A stretch of DNA of 64,000 nt, taken from assembly GCA_964470455.1 (NCBI GenBank), contig CAYYCX010000001.1:1-64000 (forward strand), given 5' to 3'. Positions 1 to 9,817 of this stretch are shown here, piece by piece. A model generated the notes under the pieces. That model did not search any database and was not told the origin of the DNA. It was given only the letters and a program-made list of their open reading frames with translations. Position numbers and translations under genes: made by a program. Numbering within the stretch: position 1 is the first letter of the stretch; every line of letters begins with the position of its first letter. Source of the DNA: JAWXBM01 sp964470455. GTDB taxonomy: Bacteria; Pseudomonadota; Gammaproteobacteria; Xanthomonadales; SZUA-36.

Positions 1-1227
1 CAACCGAAGATCAGCTCTGCCGGGCGACTGGTGTATGCGCAGGTCAAAATCACCGACGATGGCGTAGATGTGATCGAAGATGTCGCTCTGGATCCGCTCG
101 TACTCTCCCCAGGCGGTCGTGTTGGTGAACGCGTAGATTTCCAGCGGAATGCCTTTGTCCTCAGCCGCCAGCTGGCGCACCATCAGCGTCATGCCCTGGT
201 GAATATCGGGATGCTCCCGCAGATAGTTCACCAGATAGGCGCGCAGGGTGCCGATATTGGTCAGCCGGCGGCCGTTGATGCCCAGCTCCATGTTGTACTT
301 TTTCGCCTGGTTGTAGGATTCCAGTTCACGGCCTTTTTCATCCAGGTAAGGCGCCAGCAGGCTAGCTTTTCCCAGCCGTGAAATCAGTTCCCGGTCCATG
401 AACCGCACGCTGGTGACATCGACATGAATCGCCCGCTTGATGCGCCGGCCGCCGGAACGGGTCATGCCCTGCCAGTTCTTGAACGATCCGGAAATCAGCG
501 CATAGCTGGGAATGTTGGTGATCGTTTTGTCCCAGTTCTGCACCTTCACCGTGGTGAGGCCGATTTCGATCACGTCGCCGTCCGCGCCGTAGGCCGGCAT
601 GTCCAGCCAGTCGCCCACATGCAGCATGTCGTTGGTGGAGAGCTGGATGCCCGCAACCAGGCCGAGGATGGCATCCTTGAATACCAGCATGATCACAGCC
701 GTCATGGCGCCGAGTCCGCTGATGATCAGCAGTGGTGATCGATCGATAACGACGGCCACCATCAGGACGATGGCAACCACCGCAAAAACCAGCTTCAGCG
801 CCTGCGAGACGCCACGCAATGGCAGGCTCTGCGAGCTCTGGCTGCGCTGCATGATGCGGCCAACAGCGTCGAGCAGCGAAAACGAAGTCAGCAACAGGAA
901 CAACAGTATCAGCAGCAGGGCCAGGGTTTGCAGCCAGGTACGCATCAGTGCCTCAGGCCTGAGCCACAACACCGCCTGCAGGTAGACGATGGTGCTCTGC
1001 AGCGTCAGCGCCATGCGCCGGAACAGCTTGTCCTCGAACAGGATTTCGCCCCAGATTTTCTCGCCCTGGTGCGTCAGCCTCCTGACCAGGCCCCTGATCA
1101 CGCGGTGCAGCAACCAGTGAAACAGCAGGCCGGTAATGATGATGACGGCGAGAATCGACAGGGTGGATTGCATCAGGGTGAGCTCGATACCCTGGGTGGA
1201 CAACAGATTTTTGAAGAATTCCCTCAT
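1..1227 (-). CDS. MscS-family (YbdG-type) mechanosensitive channel, 3' end cut by window
   Basis: An uninterrupted frame of 409 codons starts with ATG at 1227 and runs off the left edge, so the C-terminus is not seen. The N-terminal half has several hydrophobic segments (about residues 18-40, 75-110, 140-165). The MscS pore and beta-domain follow, with FKDAILGLVAGIQL, HVGDWLDMP, GDVIEIGLTTVKVQNWD and ITNIPSYAL. The RSGGRRIKRAI and GRRLTNIGTLRAYL stretches that follow are the pattern I associate with E. coli YbdG (415 aa), a miniconductance inner-membrane channel responding to osmotic shock. Nearly the whole protein is therefore visible. It is transcribed in the same direction as the RND operon but separated by about 155 bp, so it is probably its own unit. 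Confidence 0.85.
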   Translation of the reverse strand, partial: MREFFKNLLSTQGIELTLMQSTLSILAVIIITGLLFHWLLHRVIRGLVRRLTHQGEKIWGEILFEDKLFRRMALTLQSTIVYLQAVLWLRPEALMRTWLQTLALLLILLFLLLTSFSLLDAVGRIMQRSQSSQSLPLRGVSQALKLVFAVVAIVLMVAVVIDRSPLLIISGLGAMTAVIMLVFKDAILGLVAGIQLSTNDMLHVGDWLDMPAYGADGDVIEIGLTTVKVQNWDKTITNIPSYALISGSFKNWQGMTRSGGRRIKRAIHVDVTSVRFMDRELISRLGKASLLAPYLDEKGRELESYNQAKKYNMELGINGRRLTNIGTLRAYLVNYLREHPDIHQGMTLMVRQLAAEDKGIPLEIYAFTNTTAWGEYERIQSDIFDHIYAIVGDFDLRIHQSPGRADLRL

Positions 1228-1383
1228 GGTGCGGCTATTCTACAAAGTATCGGACAACAGCCAACCGGTGCATGCTGCCGCCGTCATCTGCGATTCCGGG
1301 TGGCGTGCCGTATCCGGTTGTTTATGAACCACTTCTCCTTATCCGGGCGGAACGGGGCGGGCAAAGGGCTGGCTTCAATTGGC

Positions 1384-4300
1384 CTATTGACCCGCCCTCC
1401 GCCGCCTGCGCAGCGCCACGTAAAACACGGGCGTGATCACCAGGCCGAACAGGGTGACGCCGATCATGCCGGAGAATACGGTAACGCCCATCACTTCCCG
1501 CACTTCAGCGCCGGCGCCACTGGAGAGAATCAACGGCACAACTCCGGCGATGAACGCCACCGAGGTCATGATGATGGGCCGCAGGCGCAGCTTGCAGGCC
1601 TGGATGGCCGCGCGCGTCAGGCTCATGCCCTGGCGTTCCAGTTCGCGCGCGAACTCCACGATCAGGATGGCGTTCTTGCAGGCCAGGCCCATCAGCACCA
1701 CCAGGCCCACCTGCACGAAAATGTTCAGGTCGCCGCCGGCGAACCACACGCCCGCCAGTGCGGCCAGCACGGACAGCGGCACGATCAGGATCACCGCCAG
1801 CGGCAGCACCCAGCTTTCATACAGCGCCGCCAGCACCAGGAACACCAGCAGCACCGCCAGCGGAAACACCACGATGGCGGCATTGCCCTGGGTGACCTGC
1901 TGATAGCTGAGGTCGGTCCACTCGAAGTCAAAACCGTTGCCCAGCACGGCTGGCGCCAGTTGCTCGATCGTGGCGATGGCCTGGCTGGATGACACCAGCC
2001 GCGGGTTGGCTTCGCCGATGATGTCCGCTGCGGGATAGCCGTTGTAGCGGATCACTGGGTCCGGCCCGTACGATTCACTCACGGTTACGACGGTTCCCAC
2101 CGGCACCATCTGGCCGCTGTCACCGCGCACCCGAACGTCGGTGATGTCCTGCACATCATCGCGGAACGGCGCATCGGCCTGGGCGATCACCTGGTAGGTT
2201 CGGCCGAACCGATTGAAATCGTTGACATAAATGGAGCCGAGATAAATCTGCAATGAATCGAATACCTCGGTCAGTGGCACGCCCAGGCGTTTGGCCTTGA
2301 CGCGGTCAACCGTGGTTTCGAGCTGCGGCACATTGGCCTGGTAAGAAGTAATGGGGAATTCGAATCCGGGCTGCTGTGACAGCGCGCCCGACATCATCTG
2401 CACGGCATTCTGCAGTTCGCCATAACCCAGGTTGGCCTTGTCCTGGATGTACAGCGAATAGCCCGAACCGGTACCCAGCCCGAGTATGGCCGGTGGCATG
2501 AAGGCAAAGGCGAACGCTTCCTGTATGGAGCTGAGTTTGCCCTGCAATTCCATGGCAATCTCACCCGCGGGTCGATCACGTTCATCAAACGGTTTCAGCG
2601 GCAGGAACACCGTCGCCGTATTCGGCGTGTTGTTGAACTGCAGCGCGTTCAGGCCGGGAAAGGCTACCGCATGGTCGATGCCCTCGGTACTGAGCGCCAT
2701 ATCGGTGAACTGCCGCACCACCGCCTCGGTGCGGTCCAGCGAAGAGCCTTCCGGCATCTTCACGCCGCCAATCAGGTACAGCTTGTCCTGCACCGGAATG
2801 AAGCCACCCGGCAGCGTGTGCACGGTGTACGCCGTCAGGCCGATCAGGCCCGCATACAGCACCAGGATGGCGCCGCTGCGCCGCAGGTTCCGGCCCACGC
2901 CACGCGAATAGGCATCCGAGCTGCGCTTGAACAGGCGGTTGAAGGGCCGGAAGAGCCAGCCGAACAGCGCATTGATGATGCGCGTCGGGCGATCGGGTTC
3001 AGCATCATGCGAGCGCAGCAGGCTGGCCGCCAGTGCCGGCGAAAGAGTCAGCGAATTGATGGCTGAAATGATGGTGGACACGGCGATGGCCACGGCAAAC
3101 TGCCGGTAGAACTGGCCGGTCACGCCGGACAGGAAGGCCATCGGCACGAATACCGCGGTCAGCACCAGCGCAATGGCGATGATGGGCCCACTTACTTCGC
3201 GCATGGCCTGGTGGGCGGCCGCCTTCGGCGCCAGGCCATTGCTGATGTTGCGCTCGACGTTTTCCACCACCACGATGGCGTCATCCACCACGATGCCGAT
3301 GGCCAGCACCAGGCCGAACAATGTCAGGGTATTGATGGAAAAGCCCAGCAGGTAGAGCACGGCAAAGGTGCCAACGATGGATACGGGCACCGCCAGCAAC
3401 GGAATGATGGAAGCGCGCCAGGTCTGCAGGAACAGGATGACCACGATGATGACCAGCATGATCGCTTCCAGCAGGGTGGTGACCACCGACTTGATGGAAT
3501 CCTTTACGAACACTGTCGGGTCGTACACCACTTCCCAGGCGATGCCTTCGGGGAAATTCCGCGACAGCTCCGCCATGCGGCTGCGCACGCTGTCGGACAG
3601 TTCGATGGCGTTGGAACCCGGCGACTGGAAAATCGGTATGGCCACGGCCTGCTGGTTGTCCAGCAGGGCGCGCAGGGCATACACCGAAGCGCCCAGCTCG
3701 ATGCGCGCCACTTCCGACAGGCGGGTGATCACGCCGTTCTCGCCGGTCTTCACCACGATATCGCCGAACTCCGCTTCGGAAACCAGCCGCCCCTGCGTGT
3801 TGATGGACAGGGTCAGGTCGGTGGGGTTGGGTTGCGGCGGAGCGCCCAGCCGCCCGGCGGAAACCTGCACGTTCTGTTCGCGGATGGCGCGCACGATGTC
3901 GGTGGCCGTCATGTCGCGGGCCGCGATCTGGTCAGGATCCAGCCAGATGCGCATGGAGTAATCGCCGGCGCCGAAAATCAGCGCTTCGCCCACGCCCGGC
4001 AGGCGCGCCAGTTCGTCCTTGATGTTGAGCACCGCGTAGTTGCGCAGGTACACCGTGTCGTAACGCGCATCCGGCGAGGTGAGATGCACCACCATGGTCA
4101 GGTTGGGCGAACGCTTCTGGGTGGTGACGCCAAGCCGGCGTACATCTTCCGGCAGCCGTGCCAGCGCCTGGCTGACGCGATTCTGCACCTGCACCTGGGC
4201 CTGGTCGACATCGGTGCCCTGCTTGAAGGTGATGGTCATGGACAGCACACCATCGCTGCCGGCTACCGACTTCATGTACATCATGTTCTCGACGCCGGTG

Positions 4301-4512
4301 ATGGCTTCTTCCAGCGGCGAGGCCACGGTTTCGGCAATCACCTTGGGATTGGCGCCCGGATAGGTGGCCGTCACCTGCACGGTGGGCGGCACCACATCCG
4401 GATACTCGGTAATCGGCATCTGCGGTATGGCTATGGCGCCGGCAACGAAAATCAGGATGGAGAGAACGGCCGCGAAAATCGGCCGTTCCACAAAGAAACC
4501 GGAGAAGTTCAT
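1384..4512 (-). CDS. RND multidrug efflux permease (HAE1, AcrB/MexB-like)
   Basis: 1042 aa, the normal length for an inner-membrane drug:proton antiporter of the HAE1 group. TM1 begins at residue 10. The proton-relay aspartate pair sits in TM4 (IGIVVDDAIVVVEN, D410-D411), and the two periplasmic porter loops are intact. The C-terminal TM block contains GLACKNAILIVEFARE. The start codon overlaps the adaptor stop by one base (TAATG), so the two are translationally coupled. No outer-membrane TolC-like gene follows, so the pump must borrow one. Its substrate cannot be told from sequence. Regulation is presumably by the divergent TetR protein through the two palindromes upstream of the operon. Confidence 0.96.
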   Translation of the reverse strand: MNFSGFFVERPIFAAVLSILIFVAGAIAIPQMPITEYPDVVPPTVQVTATYPGANPKVIAETVASPLEEAITGVENMMYMKSVAGSDGVLSMTITFKQGTDVDQAQVQVQNRVSQALARLPEDVRRLGVTTQKRSPNLTMVVHLTSPDARYDTVYLRNYAVLNIKDELARLPGVGEALIFGAGDYSMRIWLDPDQIAARDMTATDIVRAIREQNVQVSAGRLGAPPQPNPTDLTLSINTQGRLVSEAEFGDIVVKTGENGVITRLSEVARIELGASVYALRALLDNQQAVAIPIFQSPGSNAIELSDSVRSRMAELSRNFPEGIAWEVVYDPTVFVKDSIKSVVTTLLEAIMLVIIVVILFLQTWRASIIPLLAVPVSIVGTFAVLYLLGFSINTLTLFGLVLAIGIVVDDAIVVVENVERNISNGLAPKAAAHQAMREVSGPIIAIALVLTAVFVPMAFLSGVTGQFYRQFAVAIAVSTIISAINSLTLSPALAASLLRSHDAEPDRPTRIINALFGWLFRPFNRLFKRSSDAYSRGVGRNLRRSGAILVLYAGLIGLTAYTVHTLPGGFIPVQDKLYLIGGVKMPEGSSLDRTEAVVRQFTDMALSTEGIDHAVAFPGLNALQFNNTPNTATVFLPLKPFDERDRPAGEIAMELQGKLSSIQEAFAFAFMPPAILGLGTGSGYSLYIQDKANLGYGELQNAVQMMSGALSQQPGFEFPITSYQANVPQLETTVDRVKAKRLGVPLTEVFDSLQIYLGSIYVNDFNRFGRTYQVIAQADAPFRDDVQDITDVRVRGDSGQMVPVGTVVTVSESYGPDPVIRYNGYPAADIIGEANPRLVSSSQAIATIEQLAPAVLGNGFDFEWTDLSYQQVTQGNAAIVVFPLAVLLVFLVLAALYESWVLPLAVILIVPLSVLAALAGVWFAGGDLNIFVQVGLVVLMGLACKNAILIVEFARELERQGMSLTRAAIQACKLRLRPIIMTSVAFIAGVVPLILSSGAGAEVREVMGVTVFSGMIGVTLFGLVITPVFYVALRRRRRAGQ

Positions 4513-5765
4513 TATGGCGTGCCGCTGTCCATGGCCAGTGGCCGGCCACCATGATTCACATCATCATCCAGCGCTGCCAGGTCGCGAGCCCTGTTGGCTG
4601 CATAGGCCGGCATTTCACCCATGGAAATCGGCTGCGGAACCACCTGCATGCCGGGGTAAAAAATCTTCTGCACGCCGTGCACGATCACCACATCTTCGGC
4701 CTGCAAGCCGCTGGTTATCACCCGCATGCCGTCCACCAGGCGGCCGAGCTTGACGTCGCGGCGCATGGCCTGGTTGTCGGCATTCAGCACGTAGACATAC
4801 TTGCGATCCTGGTCGGTGAGGATGGCCTTGTCATCCACCAGCAGCGTGTCGGTGGCCGGACTGCCGAGCAGCTGCACCCTGGCAAACAACCCCGGCGTGA
4901 ATATTCGCTTGCTGTTATCCAGTACCGCCCGGGCGCGTATGGTGCCGGTCTGTGGATTGAGCTGGTTATCCACAAAATCCATGTTGCCGTCATGTGGAAA
5001 GCCTTGTTCATTGGCCAGGCCGACACGCACCGGAATCGGCGTTTCGCGGGCGTTGGGGCGCGCACCGGTTCGGGCCATTTCCGAATACCTGAGGTAGGTC
5101 TGTTCATCGCCTTCAAAATATACGTACACCGGGTCCAGTGTGACCACCGTGGTCAACAAGGTGGCGTTGGGCTGGGTGGTGACGAGATTGCCGGGTGTGA
5201 CCAACGCCAGGCCGGCGCGGCCATCGATGGGGGAAGTCACCCGGGTGAACTCCAGGTTCAGGCGCGCCACGTCAACCGCGGCGGCGGCGGCGCGAATGGC
5301 CGCTCCGCCCTGCTCGGCGGCGGCGGCGCGCTGGTCGTACTCCTCCTGCGAAATCATTTTGGCGTCGATCAGCTTGCGCGCCCGGGCCACTTCGGTTCTG
5401 GCCAGTTGCGCCTGCGTTTTGGCGCGGGCCAGCTCGGCCTCAGCGCGCTCCAGTTCCGCCCGGTAGGGGCGCTGGTCGATGATGAACAGCACCTGGCCCT
5501 GCACCACTTCCTCGCCGTCGATGTATTCCACCGACTCGATATAACCCGATACCCGCGGACGGATTTCCACGGTTTCAGCGGCTTCAACATGGCCGGTGAA
5601 CTCATCCCACTGCGCGATATGGCGTTGCACGACCTGGGCGACACTGACTTCGGGCGGCGGCGGGCCTGCCGGAGTTTCCGCAACGGCGGTTCCGCCGGTG
5701 GGGCCACAAGCTGCGACCAGCAGCATGGCTGAGAATGCCAGGGGTAAAGCGATAAACCTGTTCAT
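4512..5765 (-). CDS. RND periplasmic adaptor lipoprotein (AcrA/MexA-like)
   Basis: 417 aa membrane-fusion protein that bridges the permease to an outer-membrane channel. A lipoprotein signal is visible: MNRFIALPLAFSAMLLVAAC, with the lipid-attachment Cys at residue 20. Then come the first lipoyl half (EIRPRVSGYIESVEYIDGEEV), a coiled-coil hairpin (RAEAELARAKTQAQLARTEV), the second lipoyl half (SPIDGRAGLALVTPGN) and the beta-barrel/membrane-proximal domains. I chose the ATG at 5765, not the in-frame codon at 5822, because it puts the signal peptide at the N-terminus and has GGGGA about 8 nt upstream. It is the first gene of the operon. Confidence 0.94.
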   Translation of the reverse strand: MNRFIALPLAFSAMLLVAACGPTGGTAVAETPAGPPPPEVSVAQVVQRHIAQWDEFTGHVEAAETVEIRPRVSGYIESVEYIDGEEVVQGQVLFIIDQRPYRAELERAEAELARAKTQAQLARTEVARARKLIDAKMISQEEYDQRAAAAEQGGAAIRAAAAAVDVARLNLEFTRVTSPIDGRAGLALVTPGNLVTTQPNATLLTTVVTLDPVYVYFEGDEQTYLRYSEMARTGARPNARETPIPVRVGLANEQGFPHDGNMDFVDNQLNPQTGTIRARAVLDNSKRIFTPGLFARVQLLGSPATDTLLVDDKAILTDQDRKYVYVLNADNQAMRRDVKLGRLVDGMRVITSGLQAEDVVIVHGVQKIFYPGMQVVPQPISMGEMPAYAANRARDLAALDDDVNHGGRPLAMDSGTP

Positions 5766-5917
5766 TTTTATTTCCCCGCTGCATGGCAGCGATTGTCCTG
5801 CGATGATGGTTGGCCCCGCCACTGAGACTCGGTCCGGCGATGCCTGTCTTCATCTCCGGACTATTTGGTACAGTTGCTTGACATCATTTCGTCACACTGC
5901 AAGAATGCCGATGTGAC

Positions 5918-5933
5918 GATACCGTTCGGTATC
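5918..5933. promoter_or_regulatory. TetR operator candidate 1 (GATACCG-TT-CGGTATC)
   Basis: A 16-bp dyad with 7-bp arms and a 2-bp centre lies in the 222-bp divergent region between the efflux operon and the tetR gene. Its arms are identical to those of the second palindrome at 5947. Palindromes of this form are typical AcrR/TetR operators. Two copies with centres 29 bp apart would let one regulator cover both promoters. Binding is inferred. Confidence 0.75.
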
Positions 5934-5946
5934 ATTTGACAGGCAT

Positions 5947-5962
5947 GATACCGATCGGTATC
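5947..5962. promoter_or_regulatory. TetR operator candidate 2 (GATACCGATCGGTATC, perfect palindrome)
   Basis: A perfect 16-bp palindrome ends 25 bp before the tetR start codon and shares both 7-bp arms with the dyad at 5918. Its position predicts autorepression of tetR and repression of the efflux operon. Confidence 0.8.
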
Positions 5963-5987
5963 AGATCAAGTCAATAGGAAAATAGTC

Positions 5988-6611
5988 ATGGCCACACCAA
6001 AGCACACAGAAACAGCGCACACCAGCAAGGACCCCGGCCGGCGTCCGGCGCGGCAACGCATTTTTGATGCCGCCAAGGAGCTGTTCTACACCAATGGCAT
6101 CCGGGCGGTTGGCGTGGAAGGCATCGCCGCCCACGCCGGCACCACCAAGATGAGCCTGTACCGCAATTTTGATTCGAAGGATGAGCTGGTTGCCGAGTGC
6201 CTGCGTGACCACCAGCGGGATTTCTGGGAATGGTGGAACAGCGTCACCGAACCCCTGGCGGGCGACCCGAAAGCCCAGTTGCTGGCCCTGGTGGATGCGT
6301 TTGTCGGCGCCAACTGCCGCCAGGACAGCCATGGATGCCCGCTGGCCAACGCCATCGTGGAAATCCAGCAGGATGATCACCCGGGCCACAAGGTCATCAT
6401 GGAACACAAGAACCGCATGCGCAGCAGCATACGCGAGCTGTGCGAACAGGCCGGCGCACGCAACCCGGAACAACTCGGCGATACGCTCATGCTGCTGGTG
6501 GAAGGGGGTTACATCAGCCGGCTCACCTTCCAGTGCCGCCAGGGTCCCATCCACAGCCTGCCCTGGGCAGCGCGCCTGCTGATCGAAAGCCAGTTGCCCG
6601 CGGGCGGTTAG
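5988..6611 (+). CDS. TetR/AcrR-family repressor of the adjacent efflux operon
   Basis: 207 aa with an N-terminal TetR helix-turn-helix at about residues 22-65: RQRIFDAAKELF, GIRAVGVEGIAAHAG, TTKMSLYRNFDSKDELV. The C-terminal ligand-binding part has a C-x-L-A-N-A-I pattern (HGCPLANAIVEIQQ, near residue 117) seen in many TetR_C proteins. It is divergent from the RND adaptor gene with two GATACCG/CGGTATC palindromes between them. That is the standard arrangement for a local repressor of an efflux pump; the inducer is unknown. Confidence 0.9.
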   Translation: MATPKHTETAHTSKDPGRRPARQRIFDAAKELFYTNGIRAVGVEGIAAHAGTTKMSLYRNFDSKDELVAECLRDHQRDFWEWWNSVTEPLAGDPKAQLLALVDAFVGANCRQDSHGCPLANAIVEIQQDDHPGHKVIMEHKNRMRSSIRELCEQAGARNPEQLGDTLMLLVEGGYISRLTFQCRQGPIHSLPWAARLLIESQLPAGG

Positions 6612-6899
6612 AAACCACATTACCGGCCCGCTCGCCAGGCCTCATGTCCTGGCAACACCGGCGAACCGGGTTCCCGTTCCGGCTGGCCACGCAAGAAATT
6701 TCGCTGAGGGGTTCCTTCCCTTTTACGTTTCCTGTCATTGAGGAAGGCCTGGCTCCGGTCATTTCAAGTTCCGGTTCGTGGCCCATGTCGCCGTTCTGGC
6801 GATTTGTGCCGTGCCCGAAAGCCTGCCTTCCTGGGACCGCGAATTGCGCGGCATCGTGGGGAAAGTGCGGTTCAACTTTACTGGCAGCAGGTGTAGAAA

Positions 6900-9326
6900 A
6901 TGAAACATGTGAACAGGAAGTACCTTGGGGTACTCATCTCTTCCGCTCTTTGCGCCTCGTTGTCTGGCGGAATGGTGCTGGCGGCGGAAGAGAGCGAAGA
7001 AGCGGAGGCGTCGGCGCGCCCAACCATGGAAGAGGTTGTGGTCAGCGCCCAGCGCCGCGAACAGAACCTGATGGACGTACCCATCGCCATCAACGCCATC
7101 AGCGGCGAGCAGATCCAGTTTGAAGGCATTGAAGACGTGCAGCGCCTGGCGGAAGAAATCCCCGCACTGGTGGTGGGCGGCCAGAGCAGCAGCACCGGTA
7201 CGGTATCGCTGTCCATCCGCGGCCTGGGCTCCACCTCGGGCGACCCGGCGGTGGGTTACTACATCGACGAAGTCTACCAGGCCAGTGCTTCGGGCTTTGT
7301 CACCCAGTTCATCGACGTGGAACGCGTGGAAGTGCTGAAAGGCCCGCAGGGCACCCTGTGGGGCCGGAACACCACGGCCGGCGCGGTTCACTACGTCACC
7401 AAGAAGCCCAACGCAGAAGCCTTCGAAGCCGACGGCTATGCCGAAGTGGGCGTTTATGATTCACTCGACTGGGACGAATTCCCCATCCGCAAGATCGGCG
7501 GCGCGCTGAACATTCCCCTCGGCGAAACCTTCGCCATGCGGGTATCCGCCGCCAAGGTCGAGCAGGACAACTTTACCTACAACACCGCGCTGGGCGGCAC
7601 GCAGCTGAACCAGGATGCCATCACCGCGCGTGCGGATTTCCTGTGGCAGCCCACCGAGCAGTTCTCGGCCATCTTCGGCGTCAGCTACATTGACGATCCC
7701 TTCCACAATGCCTTCACCACCAAGACCAACCCGTTCTTCGAAGGCTCCAGCACCGCCTACATGCTGGACCTGGTCACGGATGTCACGGTGGAAGAAGATA
7801 CCTGGAAGGTCAATGCCAATGCCGAGCCGGTGGCCGGGTTCGAGGAAACCGGCTTTCGGCTGGGCCTGGACCTGAACCTGAACGATGCGCTCACGCTGCG
7901 CTCGATTTCCGCCACCAAGTCGCAGGACACCGATCGCTTCGGTGACCTCGACGCCACGCTGTTCACCCTGGTGCACAACGACACCTTCACCTCGCACGAC
8001 TGGTGGTCGCAGGAACTGCAACTGCTGTACAACACCGATATCTTCAACGGTATCGTCGGCCTGTACTACTTTGATGAGCAGCGCGATTACTACGCCAATA
8101 CCACGGCCAACTTCGCCGAGTACCTGCCGGCGTCCTGCAATAACGGCAACACCGACAACAACCCGACCTTTGCCGGTCTGTGCCCGGTGGTCAACGGCTT
8201 CATCCTGCCGTTCATGTCAGTATTCAATGGCGGGCAACCTTTCGTCTACGCCGATTTCCAGCCGGGCGGGCTGTGGGACACCACGATCAATGCACTGGGG
8301 CTGGGTGCATTCGGCATCAATGCCGGCCTGGTGCCGGTCAGTGGCACCGGGCAGTTGTCGGACAACAATTCGTTTGCCGTATATGCCCAGGGCAGCGCCC
8401 AGCTCTCGGAAACCTGGTCCCTGACGGCCGGCTTGCGCTGGACCAAGGATGAGAAAAACATCACCGGCCTGAGGTGGGATCCCGTTAACCTGTTCAACGT
8501 CAATCCGGCTGCATCCGGAATCGTCAATGACGAAGCCGTGACCCCGAAGCTGGGCGTGGAATGGCGGCCCAATGACAACGCCATGTATTACGCTTCCTAC
8601 ACGCATGGTTTCAAGAGCGGCGCGCTCAATATCTACTCAGGCGTGGTAGGCGGCGCAGTGCCCAATATTGAACCGGAAACCATCGCGGCCTATGAAGTGG
8701 GCATCAAGCAGAACTTCGCCGACGGCCTGTTCCTGCTGGATGCCTCGGCTTACTACTACGATTACGAGGACTACCAGCTGTCCATCCAGTACCTGGACGG
8801 TCCGCAACTGACCAACCTGCCAAAGGTTACGGTGAAGGGTATCGAAGCCGGCATCCAGTTCGTGCCAACGGATGCCCTGGTGCTGGGCGCCGGGTTCAAC
8901 TATGTGGACAGCAGCATCGACAGCGACCTGATCATCCAGGACCCGTTCAACCTGGACCTGCCGGCCACCAACGTGAAAGGCAACCCCCTGCCACGCAGCC
9001 CCGAGTTCAAGGGCACGCTGACCGCCGACTATACGTTTTCCGGATTGGCCGGCAGCTCAACGGTTGTGATCGGCGGCGCACTGAACTACTCGGATGAGTT
9101 CAACCATGACCTGCACGGCACCTTCACCGGTGGCGGCTACACCACCCTCAATGCCAATGCCCGCTGGGTGAGCGGCAGCGGCCGCTGGTGGGTGAACCTG
9201 TATGGCCGCAACCTCACCAACGAGGAATACCAGACCCTGTCGATATTCGCCGACAGCATCGGCGAAGTGCAGTTTTTCAACCCGCCACGCACCATCGGCC
9301 TGCAGGTGGGGTACAACTACCGCTGA
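6900..9326 (+). CDS. TonB-dependent outer-membrane receptor
   Basis: 808 aa. The signal peptide ends near residue 28 (SLSGGMVLAAEE). A TonB-box-like MEEVVVSAQRRE leads into the plug domain (DVPIAINAISGEQI, LRGPQGT-like VLKGPQGTLWGRNTTAGAV). The rest is a 22-strand barrel rich in aromatic residues. This family imports siderophores, vitamins or larger organic molecules with ExbBD-TonB energy. The many aromatic barrel repeats and absence of an iron-uptake neighbour point to a catabolic substrate, but that is inference. The 3' end overlaps the convergent thioesterase gene by 10 bp. The 288 bp upstream has no other gene that I can support. Confidence 0.93.
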   Translation: MKHVNRKYLGVLISSALCASLSGGMVLAAEESEEAEASARPTMEEVVVSAQRREQNLMDVPIAINAISGEQIQFEGIEDVQRLAEEIPALVVGGQSSSTGTVSLSIRGLGSTSGDPAVGYYIDEVYQASASGFVTQFIDVERVEVLKGPQGTLWGRNTTAGAVHYVTKKPNAEAFEADGYAEVGVYDSLDWDEFPIRKIGGALNIPLGETFAMRVSAAKVEQDNFTYNTALGGTQLNQDAITARADFLWQPTEQFSAIFGVSYIDDPFHNAFTTKTNPFFEGSSTAYMLDLVTDVTVEEDTWKVNANAEPVAGFEETGFRLGLDLNLNDALTLRSISATKSQDTDRFGDLDATLFTLVHNDTFTSHDWWSQELQLLYNTDIFNGIVGLYYFDEQRDYYANTTANFAEYLPASCNNGNTDNNPTFAGLCPVVNGFILPFMSVFNGGQPFVYADFQPGGLWDTTINALGLGAFGINAGLVPVSGTGQLSDNNSFAVYAQGSAQLSETWSLTAGLRWTKDEKNITGLRWDPVNLFNVNPAASGIVNDEAVTPKLGVEWRPNDNAMYYASYTHGFKSGALNIYSGVVGGAVPNIEPETIAAYEVGIKQNFADGLFLLDASAYYYDYEDYQLSIQYLDGPQLTNLPKVTVKGIEAGIQFVPTDALVLGAGFNYVDSSIDSDLIIQDPFNLDLPATNVKGNPLPRSPEFKGTLTADYTFSGLAGSSTVVIGGALNYSDEFNHDLHGTFTGGGYTTLNANARWVSGSGRWWVNLYGRNLTNEEYQTLSIFADSIGEVQFFNPPRTIGLQVGYNYR

Positions 9327-9802
9327 TTCATGATCAGGCAGGATTCCGAGCCATAGGCAATCACGCGTCCCCGGTCGTCAAACAGCTGACCGGTGGACGT
9401 TGCGGTGCTCCTGCCGGCATGGATGATCACGCCTTCGCAGCGGATGATGCCGGTGTTTTCATGCACGGCCCGCAAAAAGCCGGTTTGCATGGTGAGCGTG
9501 GTGTAGGCTTGCCCGGGCTTCAGGGTTGAATGCACGGCGCAGGCCATCACGGTATCGAGCAGCGTGGCCATCCAGCCACCGTGGACCATGCCCATCGGGT
9601 TGTAGAACCGCCCGGAAGGCCTGGCTTCAAACACCACGCGCCCGACTTCGCAGCTCTCCATCCAGAAGTCCAGCGTCTCGCTGATGGGCGGCGATGGAAA
9701 ATGCCCGTCGCGCATGGCGGAAAGGAACTCGATGCCGGACATTTTCAGTGCCTGTTCGGGCGGCACCACCCCAAAACTCCTGGCTTGATCGTGCGGGCTC
9801 AT
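9317..9802 (-). CDS. PaaI-type hot-dog thioesterase
   Basis: 161 aa, the usual size for a single hot-dog domain acyl-CoA thioesterase. It has the family block NPMGMVHGGWMATLLDTVMACAV (about residues 68-90) with the conserved HGG and an acidic residue on the central helix. TLTMQTGFLRAVHENTG and GRSTATSTGQLFDDRGRVIAYGS follow. It probably hydrolyses aromatic or medium acyl-CoAs in the cytoplasm. It sits 15 bp downstream of the OsmC gene on the same strand, so the two are probably co-transcribed. Confidence 0.88.
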   Translation of the reverse strand: MSPHDQARSFGVVPPEQALKMSGIEFLSAMRDGHFPSPPISETLDFWMESCEVGRVVFEARPSGRFYNPMGMVHGGWMATLLDTVMACAVHSTLKPGQAYTTLTMQTGFLRAVHENTGIIRCEGVIIHAGRSTATSTGQLFDDRGRVIAYGSESCLIMNQR

Positions 9803-9817
9803 GGCATTGTTTTCTCC

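Noticed and set aside
3211..5732. Very long plus-strand open frames (447 and 393 codons) opposite the efflux genes
   Set aside because: They lie antisense to RND and adaptor genes with complete domain matches, are His/Gln/Arg-rich, and have no recognisable domains. They are third-position GC shadows.
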